DNA from: JARRRD01 sp037381085
GTDB lineage: Bacteria; Nitrospirota; Thermodesulfovibrionia; Thermodesulfovibrionales; UBA6898
NCBI GenBank assembly: GCA_037381085.1
Contig: JARRRD010000027.1
Coordinates: 1-47,047, forward strand
DNA length: 47,047 nucleotides
Reading direction: 5' to 3'
Under the pieces are notes generated by a model, which was given only the letters and a program-made list of their open reading frames with translations, searched no databases and had not been told where the DNA came from. The stretch's first letter is position 1, and every line of letters begins with the position of its first letter. This document shows positions 1 to 9,390 of the stretch, in pieces. Position numbers and translations under genes: made by a program.

Positions 1-556
1 CTATGATCTTCAGCGGCCTCGGGGAAGGCACAACCCTCCGGTATCCCCTCCCGCTGTCCTCGACCAGTCTCCACCCTTTGCTTTCTTCCAGTATCTTCGC
101 CTCCCCGGCAGTATAAAAAGGGCCGATAGGCTTTGTCGGTTTCCGGACTGCCTCGTCGCCGCGGTCCACGACCACCTGGGTTATGATGGTCACCACATCC
201 GTCACAGGGTCCACTTTCCTCAGCTGGTTGTAAAGCGTCTGCTGGATCATGAAGCCTATCCCGCCCTCGGAATCGGCGTCACAGATGTAAAGCGGCATGG
301 GGGGGACGGTATTCCTGGCCGCCTCGTTTCTTATCATGATGTTTCCGACGATCGGACCGTTACCGTGAGTGATGACGATCCTGTACCCCTCGTTGACCAT
401 ACGGGATATCTGCCGCACACATTCTTCCGTATGGGCAAACTGCTCCTCAATCGTCCCGCTCTCGCCCCGCTTTATCAGGACATTTCCGCCGAGGGAAACG
501 ATGCACAACGGGGAAGGTCCGCTGACCTTTTCAGCGACTTTTTGCTCCCTGATCAA
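1..556 (-). CDS. arcC: Carbamate kinase, 3' part outside the window
   Basis: Reading the minus strand from 556 to the edge gives about 185 residues of the amino-acid kinase fold. Visible motifs are VSLGGNVLI near the N terminus, THGNGPIVGN, and a central DADSEGGIGFMIQQ segment followed by KPTKPIGPFYT, all typical of carbamate kinase, which makes ATP from carbamoyl phosphate and ADP (or the reverse). The family is about 310 residues, so roughly 40 percent is missing at the C terminus. The start is uncertain: TTG at 556 lies inside the upstream gene (26-bp overlap), and TTG at 508 would place LGG at the usual distance from the N terminus. Neither has a convincing ribosome site, so translation is probably coupled to the upstream GTPase-like gene. 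Function assignment is firm; the exact start is not. Confidence 0.88.
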   Translation of the reverse strand, partial: MIREQKVAEKVSGPSPLCIVSLGGNVLIKRGESGTIEEQFAHTEECVRQISRMVNEGYRIVITHGNGPIVGNIMIRNEAARNTVPPMPLYICDADSEGGIGFMIQQTLYNQLRKVDPVTDVVTIITQVVVDRGDEAVRKPTKPIGPFYTAGEAKILEESKGWRLVEDSGRGYRRVVPSPRPLKII

Positions 557-1874
557 GGCTGTCCACAAACCCTTCTATGCATCCCTGAAGCTCCTTTCCC
601 TCAACTTCTTCTATGTCGTATCTCACCCTCATCACGCTCTTTTTGATATCAAGCAGGCTCCCCAGGTCCACGGGCGTCGCAACAAGGACAAGATCGCAGG
701 GTACATTCTCTATCGTCTCCCTAAGTTCCTCTATCTGGGCCGGCGCATAACCGGTGGCCGGCAGCAAATTTTTGATATGGGGATAACGGTCCAGGACATC
801 CCTTATGGAACCGACCGCGTAAGGACGCGGATCGAGAACCTCCCCTGCCTGAAACTGCCTGGCAGCGAGAAAGCCGGCGCCGTAAGACATGCCGCCGTGA
901 GTCAGGGTCGGTCCGTCTTCCACGACAAGCACCTTCTTGCCCTTTATACGGCCCGGATCATCCACCGTAATGCGCGAAGCCGTATGTATGATGAGGGCCG
1001 TCGCATTGACCGACCTGATGTTGCGTTCAACGACCTTGACATTCTCCTTCACGGCGGTGTCGACCTTGTTGATTATGGCCACATCGGCCCGCCTCAGATT
1101 AGCCTCTCCGGGATGATAGAGCATCTCGTGGCCGGCCCTGTGAGGGTCGAGCACCACCATCTCAAGGTCTGGCCTGATAAACGGCAGGTCATTATTACCT
1201 CCATCCCAGACAATGATCTCCGCCTCCTTCTCAACGCTCTTCACTATCTCCTGATAATCGACACCCGCATAAACAACGGCCCCTTCGGCTATGAGAGGCT
1301 CGTATTCCTCCCTCTCCTCTATGGTACAGTTCTGACCGTTCAGGTCCCCGGTCTTTTCGAATCTCTGGACCCTCTCCCGTACAAGATCACAGTAGGGCAT
1401 GGGGTGACGGACAGCCGCGGGCTTCAGCCCCTTCGCCTTAAGTATCCTCAGCACGTACCGGGTAACGCCGCTCTTACCGCAGCCCGTCCTTACGGCACAG
1501 ACGGAGAGCACGGGCAGGGCCGATTCGATCATGGTCTTCTCGGCACCGAGGAGAACAAAATCCGCCCCGAGAGAGATGCAGAGAGATGCCTTGTGCATGA
1601 CATATTCATGCGATACGTCGCTGTAAGCGAAAACAACCTGGTCGATGCCGTTCTTCGGGATAAGGGCACCGAGAGCATCCTCCGGATAGATCGGTATGCC
1701 CTCCCGATAGAGGGAACCGGCCAGTTCCGGAGGATAGGTCCGGCGCTCTATGAAAGGGATCTGCGCGGCCGTAAAGGCCTTCACATCATAAAATTCATTG
1801 TCTCTGTAAAAGACATTGAAATTATGGAAGTCCCTGCCGGCGGCCCCCATTATGATTACACTCTGTCTCTTCAC
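531..1874 (-). CDS. Cyclic 2,3-diphosphoglycerate synthetase-like P-loop protein
   Basis: The 447-residue product starts with GTG at 1874, overlapping the stop of the aminotransferase gene as GTGA. It opens with MGAAGRDFHNFN, has a P-loop-like RTGCGKSGVT at about residues 129-138 and an NKVD motif near residue 268. This matches the family named after the methanogen cyclic 2,3-diphosphoglycerate synthetase, which is also widespread in bacteria that make no cDPG. In bacteria such genes often sit beside carbamate kinase or carbamoyltransferase genes, as here, so a role in carbamoyl-phosphate or amino-acid catabolism is more likely than cDPG synthesis; that is inference. Family membership is fairly sure, the substrate unknown. 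Confidence 0.8.
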   Translation of the reverse strand: MKRQSVIIMGAAGRDFHNFNVFYRDNEFYDVKAFTAAQIPFIERRTYPPELAGSLYREGIPIYPEDALGALIPKNGIDQVVFAYSDVSHEYVMHKASLCISLGADFVLLGAEKTMIESALPVLSVCAVRTGCGKSGVTRYVLRILKAKGLKPAAVRHPMPYCDLVRERVQRFEKTGDLNGQNCTIEEREEYEPLIAEGAVVYAGVDYQEIVKSVEKEAEIIVWDGGNNDLPFIRPDLEMVVLDPHRAGHEMLYHPGEANLRRADVAIINKVDTAVKENVKVVERNIRSVNATALIIHTASRITVDDPGRIKGKKVLVVEDGPTLTHGGMSYGAGFLAARQFQAGEVLDPRPYAVGSIRDVLDRYPHIKNLLPATGYAPAQIEELRETIENVPCDLVLVATPVDLGSLLDIKKSVMRVRYDIEEVEGKELQGCIEGFVDSLDQGAKSR

Positions 1875-3160
1875 CCCGGGCCCTCACGTGTGCCGGAAAT
1901 CGCCTCTTCCAGTATGTCCAGTCCCCTGGCGATTTCATCCCTCGTGACAGGCAAAGGCGGAGCAAGCCTGATGATGTTCTTGTCCACCCCGCATTCGAGC
2001 AGAACCAGTCCCTTGTCATAACAGTATTTCAGTATCCTTTTGAGCCCTTCAGTGTCCGGTTCTCCCTTGTTCCCCACGAATTCCACGCCGATCATGAGAC
2101 CCAAACCTCTGACATCACCTATGCCATCATTCCTGTCTTTCATCTCGCGCAGCCGGCCCAGGGCGAACTCTCCCACGGAGGCGGCGTGGTCCAGAAGACC
2201 TTCCCTTTCAATAACTTCCAGGGTTGCCAGTGCGCTCGCGCAGGAAATGGGATTGCCGCCGAAGGTAGTCCCGTGGGCACCCGGGGCCCACTCCATCAAG
2301 ATCTCTTTCCTTGAAGCTATGGCGCTCAAAGGAAGGCCGGAAGCTATCCCTTTTGCAATGGTCATGATGTCCGGCACGACGCCGAAATGTTCGGAGGCAA
2401 ACCATTTCGCCGTTCTCCCCATCCCGGCCTGGACCTCATCGAAGATGAGGAGCATGCCGCGCCGGTCGCATATCTCTCTCAGGCGGCCCAGAAATCCCTG
2501 AGGCGGCACCACATATCCGCCCTCCCCCAGAACCGGCTCTATTATCATGCAGGCGACCTCATCGGGCGGCACAAGGTGCTTGAAGAGCCTCTCCAGGTGT
2601 ACAAGGCAGTCCATACCGCAGCTCCCGGCCCTTTGACCGAAAAAACAGCGGAAGCAGTAAGGATAAGGGGAATGGTAGACCGAGGGGACGAACGGCTGAT
2701 AGCGTTTCCGGTATCTGATGTTCGACGTAGTAAGACTCATGGCGCCGAAGGTCCGGCCGTGAAAGCCGCCCGTGAAGGCGACAACACCCTGCTTCCCCGT
2801 GTAGAACCTGGCAAGCTTGATGGCTCCTTCCACGGCCTCGGCCCCGGAGTTGCCGTAGAAAAACATATCCAGTCCCGGCGGTGTCACTTTCGCGAGCCTT
2901 TCCGAGAGGGCCACGAGGGGCTCGTAATGGAAAATACACCCGGAGTGGATAAATGCTTCTGCCTGCTTCTTTATGGCTTCCACTACTAGGGGATGATTAT
3001 GGCCTATATTCGTCGTGGCAAGTCCCGAGGTAAAATCCATGAAGCGCCTGCCGTTCACGTCATTCACATATATCCCGGATGCCTTCTTCACCACGATGTC
3101 CGTATGGATAATAAGAGCGCTGGTCAGAACCTCTTTCGCCCGTGAAACAACGTCACTCAT
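1871..3160 (-). CDS. Class III PLP aminotransferase (GabT/ArgD-like)
   Basis: A 429-residue class III (omega) aminotransferase. The cofactor-binding features are present: GNSGAEAVEGAIKLAR, GGFHGRT, DEVQAG with Asp241, and IAKGIASGLP with the Schiff-base Lys270. A cysteine-rich stretch (Cys169, 172, 181, 185) interrupts the fold in the region that in 4-aminobutyrate aminotransferases carries a similar motif. The likely reaction is transfer of an omega-amino group from 4-aminobutyrate, 5-aminovalerate or a similar amine to 2-oxoglutarate. The aldehyde dehydrogenase 78 bp upstream would oxidise the semialdehyde product. A GAGGG ribosome site lies 10 nt before the ATG. The substrate cannot be fixed from sequence alone; acetylornithine or beta-alanine remain possible. 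Confidence 0.85.
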   Translation of the reverse strand: MSDVVSRAKEVLTSALIIHTDIVVKKASGIYVNDVNGRRFMDFTSGLATTNIGHNHPLVVEAIKKQAEAFIHSGCIFHYEPLVALSERLAKVTPPGLDMFFYGNSGAEAVEGAIKLARFYTGKQGVVAFTGGFHGRTFGAMSLTTSNIRYRKRYQPFVPSVYHSPYPYCFRCFFGQRAGSCGMDCLVHLERLFKHLVPPDEVACMIIEPVLGEGGYVVPPQGFLGRLREICDRRGMLLIFDEVQAGMGRTAKWFASEHFGVVPDIMTIAKGIASGLPLSAIASRKEILMEWAPGAHGTTFGGNPISCASALATLEVIEREGLLDHAASVGEFALGRLREMKDRNDGIGDVRGLGLMIGVEFVGNKGEPDTEGLKRILKYCYDKGLVLLECGVDKNIIRLAPPLPVTRDEIARGLDILEEAISGTREGPG

Positions 3161-3238
3161 GACATCAGATCCCTCTCTGTTTGAGGACAGAGGTGCGAGG
3201 TCTGAGGCAGGATCTTAATCTTGACCTCAACCTTACCC

Positions 3239-4729
3239 TCATCTGTCTATCTGAGCCTTCTGCAGTCTGCCGCTGAAGTCCCTGTAAACAACCTTCCACT
3301 TTGTAAACATGTCCAGTGCACCGCCCTTTCCCCCCGCTTCCCTGTAACCGAAGCCGCTCTTCTTCGTGCCCCCGAAAGGCAGCTGTATCTCGGCGCCTAT
3401 GGTTGAGGAATTTATATATACTATGCCCGTATCGAGTTCCCGCTCGGCAAAGGCGGACCTGTTTACGTCACTCGTATAGATGGCCGAGACGAGGCCGTAT
3501 CCGACGCCGTTCACAATATCTATCGAGTCTTCGAATCCCCTTGCCTTTATCACGGACACCACGGGGCCGAATATCTCCTCCCGGGCTATCCTCATCTGCG
3601 GTTCGACATCGGCAAATACCGTAGGTTCTATGAAATATCCCCTTGCGCATTCGCCTTCCCGGTAAGCCTTTCCGCCAGCCGCAAGCCTCGCCCCTTCGCC
3701 CCGGCCTATATCTATATACTTCAGAACCTTCTCCATCTGTGACCTGCTTATCAACGGTCCGACATCGGTCCGTCCGTCGAGGCCGTTTCCCAGTCTAAGT
3801 TTCTTCGCCGCACCCGTCAACATGTTCAGAAATCTGTCATAGACGGCCCCGTGGACAACAATCCGGCTCGACGCGGTGCAACGCTGTCCTGTCGTACCGA
3901 AGCCGCCCCAGACGGCACCCTCCACGGCAAGTTCAAGGTCGGCGTCGTCCATGACTATGATGGCGTTCTTGCCCCCCATTTCGCAGGATACCTTTGTACC
4001 CTTTGAGGCGCACATCCCCGCGATTTTCTCCCCCACGGCGGTAGACCCCGTAAATGAAATCCCGTCTATGCCGGAATGGAATGCAAGATAATCCCCGGTC
4101 GTTTCGCCGCTCCCGTTGACAAGGTTCAGCACACCACTGGGAAGCCCCGATTCCTCAAGGACTTCAACTAGCTTTGACGCGCATACGGGGGTGTAGCTGC
4201 TCGGTTTGAAGACCACCGTGTTACCTGAGACAAGCGCCGGCATTATCTTCCACCCCGGTATGGCGACAGGGAAATTCCAGGGCGTTATGAGGGCGCACAC
4301 GCCCACGGGAACACGCATGGACTTGCAGTCCTTGTCGGGCAATTCGGAGGGTATCGTCTCCCCGGAGAGCCTCCTGCCCTCCCCGGCCATGTAATAGCCC
4401 ATGTCGACCGCCTCCTGCACGTCCCCAAAGGTCTCCTTCAGTATCTTCCCCATCTCCCTCGTCATGAGTTTCCCCAGTTCCTCTTTTCTCCTTACGAGTG
4501 TCTCGGCCGCCCTGAAGATGATCTCCCCCCTCTTTGGCGCGGGCACGAGCCGCCACCCCTTGAAGGCATTCCTTGCAGCCTCCACTGCCCTGTCCACGTC
4601 TTCCCGGCCGGACTTGCTCACCACGCCGACGACCTCGTCAGTGTCAGCCGGATTGATGCTCTCAAAGGTTTCTCCGCTAAGGGAATCCTGCCATTCGCCG
4701 TCGATGAAGTTTCTCACCGTCTCATGCAT
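3239..4729 (-). CDS. NAD(P)-dependent aldehyde dehydrogenase
   Basis: A 496-residue member of the aldehyde dehydrogenase superfamily, full length. The catalytic residues are visible: Glu250 in CEMGGKN and nucleophile Cys284 in GQRCTASSR, with the cofactor-binding TPWNFPVAIPGWK, FKPSS and FTGST motifs. Being first in a run with the class III aminotransferase, it probably oxidises the semialdehyde from that reaction (succinate or glutarate semialdehyde) to the acid; this pairing is inference. The ATG at 4729 has an AGAGAGG ribosome site six bases upstream. Only 78 bp, with a short repetitive patch, separate it from the aminotransferase, so the four genes from here to the left edge are probably one operon. 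Confidence 0.87.
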   Translation of the reverse strand: MHETVRNFIDGEWQDSLSGETFESINPADTDEVVGVVSKSGREDVDRAVEAARNAFKGWRLVPAPKRGEIIFRAAETLVRRKEELGKLMTREMGKILKETFGDVQEAVDMGYYMAGEGRRLSGETIPSELPDKDCKSMRVPVGVCALITPWNFPVAIPGWKIMPALVSGNTVVFKPSSYTPVCASKLVEVLEESGLPSGVLNLVNGSGETTGDYLAFHSGIDGISFTGSTAVGEKIAGMCASKGTKVSCEMGGKNAIIVMDDADLELAVEGAVWGGFGTTGQRCTASSRIVVHGAVYDRFLNMLTGAAKKLRLGNGLDGRTDVGPLISRSQMEKVLKYIDIGRGEGARLAAGGKAYREGECARGYFIEPTVFADVEPQMRIAREEIFGPVVSVIKARGFEDSIDIVNGVGYGLVSAIYTSDVNRSAFAERELDTGIVYINSSTIGAEIQLPFGGTKKSGFGYREAGGKGGALDMFTKWKVVYRDFSGRLQKAQIDR

Positions 4730-5189
4730 CGGCTACCTCTCTTTCAGGTCGCACAGGTCAGAAGAGGGAAGAGTTCCTGCCGGAAAATGCCCCTCTTTCA
4801 GTTCCAATTCTCCCGCAACCCCTTGAGGTTGTCAAGGAACCGTCTTGTAGCTGAATTGGCAATAACAAAACGCCATTGACAATTTTACGACGATTTCAAT
4901 ATAGTAAAAATGTAAGTGGCCGCTAACATAATGATTGTGCCAAGGGGAGTCCCCGCCTTGACCATGACGCGGCTGCTTCACATAATAGAAGATTCGCCGG
5001 CCGGTCTGTCACCGACGGGTTTGCCGGAGCGAGGTACGACGGGCATCCTGAAGTATCCCTCCCTGGCGTAAGGCGGAAACGGGGAGGCCATCCGATCAGC
5101 CTGAATCACCCCGCTCTTTGCCCTGCCGTCGGGAAAGGTACGTATGCCGGGTGTAAGACTTCCCGTGATGCGGGTAAAGGAGAAATCAG
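4730..5189. other. Divergent intergenic region, no gene seen
   Basis: This 460-bp stretch lies between the leftward aldehyde dehydrogenase and the rightward efflux operon. It is AT-rich around 4850-4920, where a good sigma70-like promoter points right, and GC-rich after that. A 35-codon ORF from 4963 has no family resemblance and no clear ribosome site. A hairpin with arms CCTCCC and GGGAGG sits near 5057-5090. The long apparent 5' leader of about 275 nt before the efflux genes may hold regulation, but I recognise no riboswitch class. Confidence 0.5.
4876..4905 (+). promoter_or_regulatory. Sigma70-like promoter for the efflux operon
   Basis: TTGACA at 4876-4881 and TATAGT at 4900-4905 are separated by 18 bases in an AT-rich patch. 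It points toward the efflux genes, with expected transcription start near 4912 and a leader of about 275 nt. It is the best hexamer pair in this divergent region. Confidence 0.5.
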
Positions 5190-6338
5190 ATGTCGAACAC
5201 TAAGAATTTCGGACTCGGGAGAGTGCTGGGCAGGGTCGTCGTTGTTCTCGTCTGCTCCGGCGCCATGTTTGTTGCGGCCTGTGCAAAGAAAACATCCGAT
5301 CCGCCCCGCAGGCCTCCCGCGCCCGTCACCGTAGCGAAGGTACTCCGAAAAACCGTGCCCGTGCGGATAAACGCCATAGGAAATGTCGAGGCCTATTCCA
5401 CGATAAATGTGAAATCTCAGATCGGCGGGCAGCTGGTAAAGGTACATTTCAGGGAAGGGCAGGATGTGAAAAAGGGCGATCTCCTCTTCACCATAGACCC
5501 CCGACCCTATGAGGCCCAGGTAAAACAGGCGGAGGCCGCCCTCGCCAAAGACACCGCACAGATGGAATACGCTCACGAGGAGGCCCGGCGTTACGAGGAG
5601 CTTGTCAAAAAGGGTTATGCCGCCAAAGACCAGTACGACCAGTTCCGCGCCAACGCCGCAGCCCTTGACGCGACCGTTAAGGCCGACAAGGCCTCGCTCG
5701 ATAATGCGAAACTCCAGTTGACATACTGTTACATCTATTCTCCGATCACGGGCCGGACGGGGGCCCTTCTTTCCAACGAGGGAAACCTAATCAAGGCGAA
5801 TGCCGACACCGCAATGGTGACGATCCAGCAGGTACAGCCCATATATGTGGACTTCTCCGTGCCGGAACAGTATCTTCCACTGATCAAGAAATATATGGCG
5901 GGAGGCAAACTGAAGGTCCAGGCATCCCCTGACCAGAAAGGCGGGACCGTTGAAAACGGTCTGCTCACATTCGTTGACAATTCCGTAGACGCGTCCACAG
6001 GAACAATCAAACTGAAAGGGACCTTCGAAAACAGGGACAGGAGACTCTGGCCCGGACAGTTCATAAACGTGGCGCTCACATTGACACAACAGCCCAACGC
6101 TATAATCGTTCCGGCGAGTGCGGTCAATACAGGCCAGGACGGCGAGTATGTCTTCGTGGTGAAAGACGACCATACGGTGGAACAGCACCCAGTGAAGGTG
6201 GACAGAACCTTCGGCGACGAGTCGATCATCGAAAAAGGACTTGACGCGGGAGAAACAGTCGTGACTGACGGTCAGCTGAGGCTCGGTCCAGGGGCAAAAG
6301 TGGTGATAAAGAACCCTGCCGAAGGGGCCACAAAGTGA
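5190..6338 (+). CDS. RND efflux periplasmic adaptor lipoprotein (MdtA-like)
   Basis: A 382-residue membrane fusion protein of the HlyD/RND adaptor type. It has an N-terminal hydrophobic segment ending in the lipobox FVAAC (Cys31), a lipoyl half-motif around INVKSQIGGQLVKV, a coiled-coil hairpin (about residues 105-180), the second lipoyl half SPITGRTGALLSNEGNLI, and a beta-barrel/MP domain. It would link the inner-membrane RND pump encoded next to a TolC-type channel. An AAGGAG ribosome site lies seven bases before the ATG. Its stop overlaps the pump start as GTGA. Drug or metabolite specificity cannot be inferred. Confidence 0.9.
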   Translation: MSNTKNFGLGRVLGRVVVVLVCSGAMFVAACAKKTSDPPRRPPAPVTVAKVLRKTVPVRINAIGNVEAYSTINVKSQIGGQLVKVHFREGQDVKKGDLLFTIDPRPYEAQVKQAEAALAKDTAQMEYAHEEARRYEELVKKGYAAKDQYDQFRANAAALDATVKADKASLDNAKLQLTYCYIYSPITGRTGALLSNEGNLIKANADTAMVTIQQVQPIYVDFSVPEQYLPLIKKYMAGGKLKVQASPDQKGGTVENGLLTFVDNSVDASTGTIKLKGTFENRDRRLWPGQFINVALTLTQQPNAIIVPASAVNTGQDGEYVFVVKDDHTVEQHPVKVDRTFGDESIIEKGLDAGETVVTDGQLRLGPGAKVVIKNPAEGATK

Positions 6339-9308
6339 ACATCTCCGAGGTCTTCATACGCAGGCCCGTCATGACCACGCTCGTCATGCTGGCGATCCTC
6401 GTCTTCGGGATTGTCGGCTACAAGCTGCTGCCTGTCAGCGACCTTCCGAATGTCGATTTCCCCACCGTTCTCGTGAGCGCCTCCCTTCCGGGGGCAAGCC
6501 CCGAAACCATGGCCTCTGCGGTGGCCACACCCCTGGAGAGGCAGTTTTCTACAATAGCAGGGCTCGATTCGATGACTTCGACAAACGGACTGGGCAGCAC
6601 CCAGATCACCCTTCAGTTCAACCTCGACCGCAATATCGACGCGGCGGCACAGGACGTACAGGCGATGATCTCGAAGGCGGCAAGACAGCTTCCCCAGGAC
6701 ATGCCGAACCCCCCGACATACCGGAAGGTCAATCCCGCGGACCAGCCCGTACTTTACGTGGCGCTCAGTTCACCCACACTTCCGCTCTCCACCGTCGACG
6801 AATACGCCGAAAACTCTATCGCCCAGAGGATATCAATGATAAACGGCGTGGCCCAGGTCCAGGTCTACGGCTCCCAGAAATATGCCGTAAGGGCGCAGAT
6901 CGATGAACGCAACCGCATTCCGTCCGCTCATAGTCTCATACAAGAACGGCAATCCCGTCCGGCTGGACCAGATCGGACATGTTATCGACAGCGTAGAAAA
7001 CGATAAGATAGCAAGCTGGTACAATAACACCCGCGCCGTGGTGCTCGCAATTCAGCGCCAGCCGGGGACGAACACGGTGGAGGTGGTTGATTCGATAAAG
7101 AGCCTTCTGCCTACTTTCAAGTCCCAGATGCCGGCATCGGTGGACCTGAACATACTCTATGACCGTTCCGCCTCGATCCGGGAGTCCGTGGCCGACGTAG
7201 AGTCCACCCTGATCCTTGCCATATTTCTTGTCGTCATGGTGATTTTCCTCTTCCTCCGGAACCTCTCGGCAACGCTCATCCCAAGCATGGCCCTGCCGAT
7301 GTCGATCATCTTCACCTTTGCCGTCATGTACATTCTCGGTTACAGCGTCGACAACCTCTCGCTCATGGCCCTTATTTTGGCTGTGGGGTTCGTGGTGGAC
7401 GATGCCATCGTAATGCTCGAAAACATCGTCCGACACATGGAGCACGGCGAACCTGTCCTCCAGGCAGCCCTGAACGGGTCCAAAGAAGTTGCCTTTACCA
7501 TCCTCTCGATGACCCTTTCCCTGGTGGCCGTTTTCATTCCCGTACTCTTCATGGGCGGCATACTGGGCAGACTCCTCCATGAATTCGCCGTGACGATCGG
7601 GGTGGCGATTCTCGTATCCGGCTTTGTTTCCCTCAGTCTCACACCTATGCTCTGCAGCCGCTTCCTCCGCCCGCCTCAGACGCAAAAGCACGGCAGGATC
7701 TACGCCGTCTCCGAGCGGATTTTCAACTCGATGCTGGCGGCCTACGACAAGAGCCTTCGGTATGTCCTCAGACACAGGATCTCCACCATGCTGGTGACCC
7801 TTTCCATCCTCGTGGCCACCGTCTACCTGTTTGTCATCATACCCAAGGGCTTTCTGCCGAGCGAGGACACGGGCCAGATATTCGCCTTTACCGAGGCCAA
7901 GCAGGGCATTTCCTTCGACTCGATGAAAAAGCATCAGCTCGAGCTGGCCTCGATTGTCAGCAGGGACCCGAACGTTGACTCATTCATGTCGGCCATCGGG
8001 TCGAGCGGCATGAGCGCCTCGAGCAATACGGGGAGGATGTTCATACGCCTTAAGCCCCGCTCGGAAAGACATCTGAGCGCTGACCAGATTATCCAGGAAC
8101 TGAGGAGAAAGGTCTCGAAGGTCGTTGGAATCCAGATGTTCATGCAGAACCTTCCGCCCATCAGGATCGGGGGCCGTCTGACAAAGAGCCAGTATCAGTT
8201 CACGCTGCAGGGGCCCGATACTGACGAGCTTTACAAGAGCTCCATCCTGCTTGAGTCCAAATTGAAGACCCTCCCTGGATTGCAGGACGTGACCAGCGAC
8301 CTCCAGATATCGAGTCCGCAGGTCAATGTCGAGATCGACCGTGACAAGGCATCGGCCCTGGGCATTACGGCCCAGCAGATAGAAGAGGCCCTCGGCGCTG
8401 CATACGGGTCGCAGCAGGTGTCGACCATCCTCGCCCCCAACGACGAGTACGAGGTAATCGTAGAGCTCGAGCCGCAATACCAGAAAAACCCTTCAGCCCT
8501 CCCGCTGCTCTACGTGCGGTCTGCTTCCGGCAATCTCGTGCCGCTCAACGCGGTTGCGAGACTGACGGAAAGCACGGGGCCCCTTTCGGTAAACCACCAG
8601 GGCCAGCTGCCGGCCGTAACGATCTCCTTCAACCTGAAACCGGGCGTTTCTCTCGGCAAAGCGGTTGCAGAGGTCGGGAAGATTGCCCGCTCCACGCTGC
8701 CGTCGTCGATAAGCACCAGCTTCCAGGGGTCGGCGCAGGCATTCAAGTCTTCGACAACCGGCCTGTTCCTGCTTCTTATCATGGCTCTCCTGGTCATATA
8801 CATCGTCCTGGGGATCCTCTATGAGAGCTTCATCCATCCTCTGACCATCCTCTCCGGGCTTCCCGCTGCGGGCTTCGGTGCGCTGGTGACGCTCCTTATC
8901 TTCCGGCAGGACCTGAACATCTACGCCTTTGTGGGTATCATAATGCTCGTGGGCCTCGTGAAAAAGAATGCGATCATGATGATCGACTTCGCCCTGAACG
9001 CCCAGAGAAAAGAGGGCAAGGGCGTAATGGATGCCATCTACGAGGGGTGCGTAGTGAGGTTTCGTCCCATCATGATGACGACCATGGCGGCGCTCCTTGG
9101 GACACTGCCGATCGCGATCGGTTTCGGAGCAGGCTCCGAGTCCAGACGTCCGCTGGGACTCGCCGTCGTTGGCGGACTCCTCTTTTCGCAGCTTCTGACC
9201 CTTTACATTACGCCCGTTGTCTATTACTATCTGGAGACGTTCCAGGAAAAGGTCCGGACCGGGTTTGGAGCAGGTAAACGGGAGAAGACCGCAGGCGTGG
9301 AGGTGTGA
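6335..9308 (+). pseudogene. RND efflux pump (MdtB/MdtC-type) with frameshifting deletion
   Basis: Two overlapping reading frames together encode an HAE1/MdtBC-type RND permease. The first (from GTG at 6335) is good to about residue 190 (YAVRAQID), near 6904. Homology resumes in another frame from about 6903 (NATAFRPLIVSYKNG) and runs to the stop at 9308. The family normally has about 43-45 residues between these points (the LASRGIGIDEV ... TVQANGQL region of the porter domain). That block is missing, and the loss is not a multiple of three, so no single frame gives a whole pump. All else is intact: DDAIVMLEN in TM4, the second porter half, and a C-terminal GLVKKNAIMMIDFA. It is either a real inactivating deletion or a mis-assembly, since flanking genes look functional. 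Confidence 0.82.
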
Positions 9309-9390
9309 ATTTCATGTTGCAATGCGGAGTAATAGGTTGCATTTTACCCTTTATTTTTGATTTCAGCAGCGGGAGTGAGGAGGATTACTT

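Noticed and set aside
369..2021. 550-codon plus-strand open frame
   Set aside because: It lies opposite the carbamate kinase, cDPG-synthetase-like and aminotransferase genes, shows no family motifs, and is a by-product of GC-rich codon use.
4963..5070. 35-codon ORF in the divergent region
   Set aside because: No ribosome site at proper spacing and no recognisable sequence pattern.
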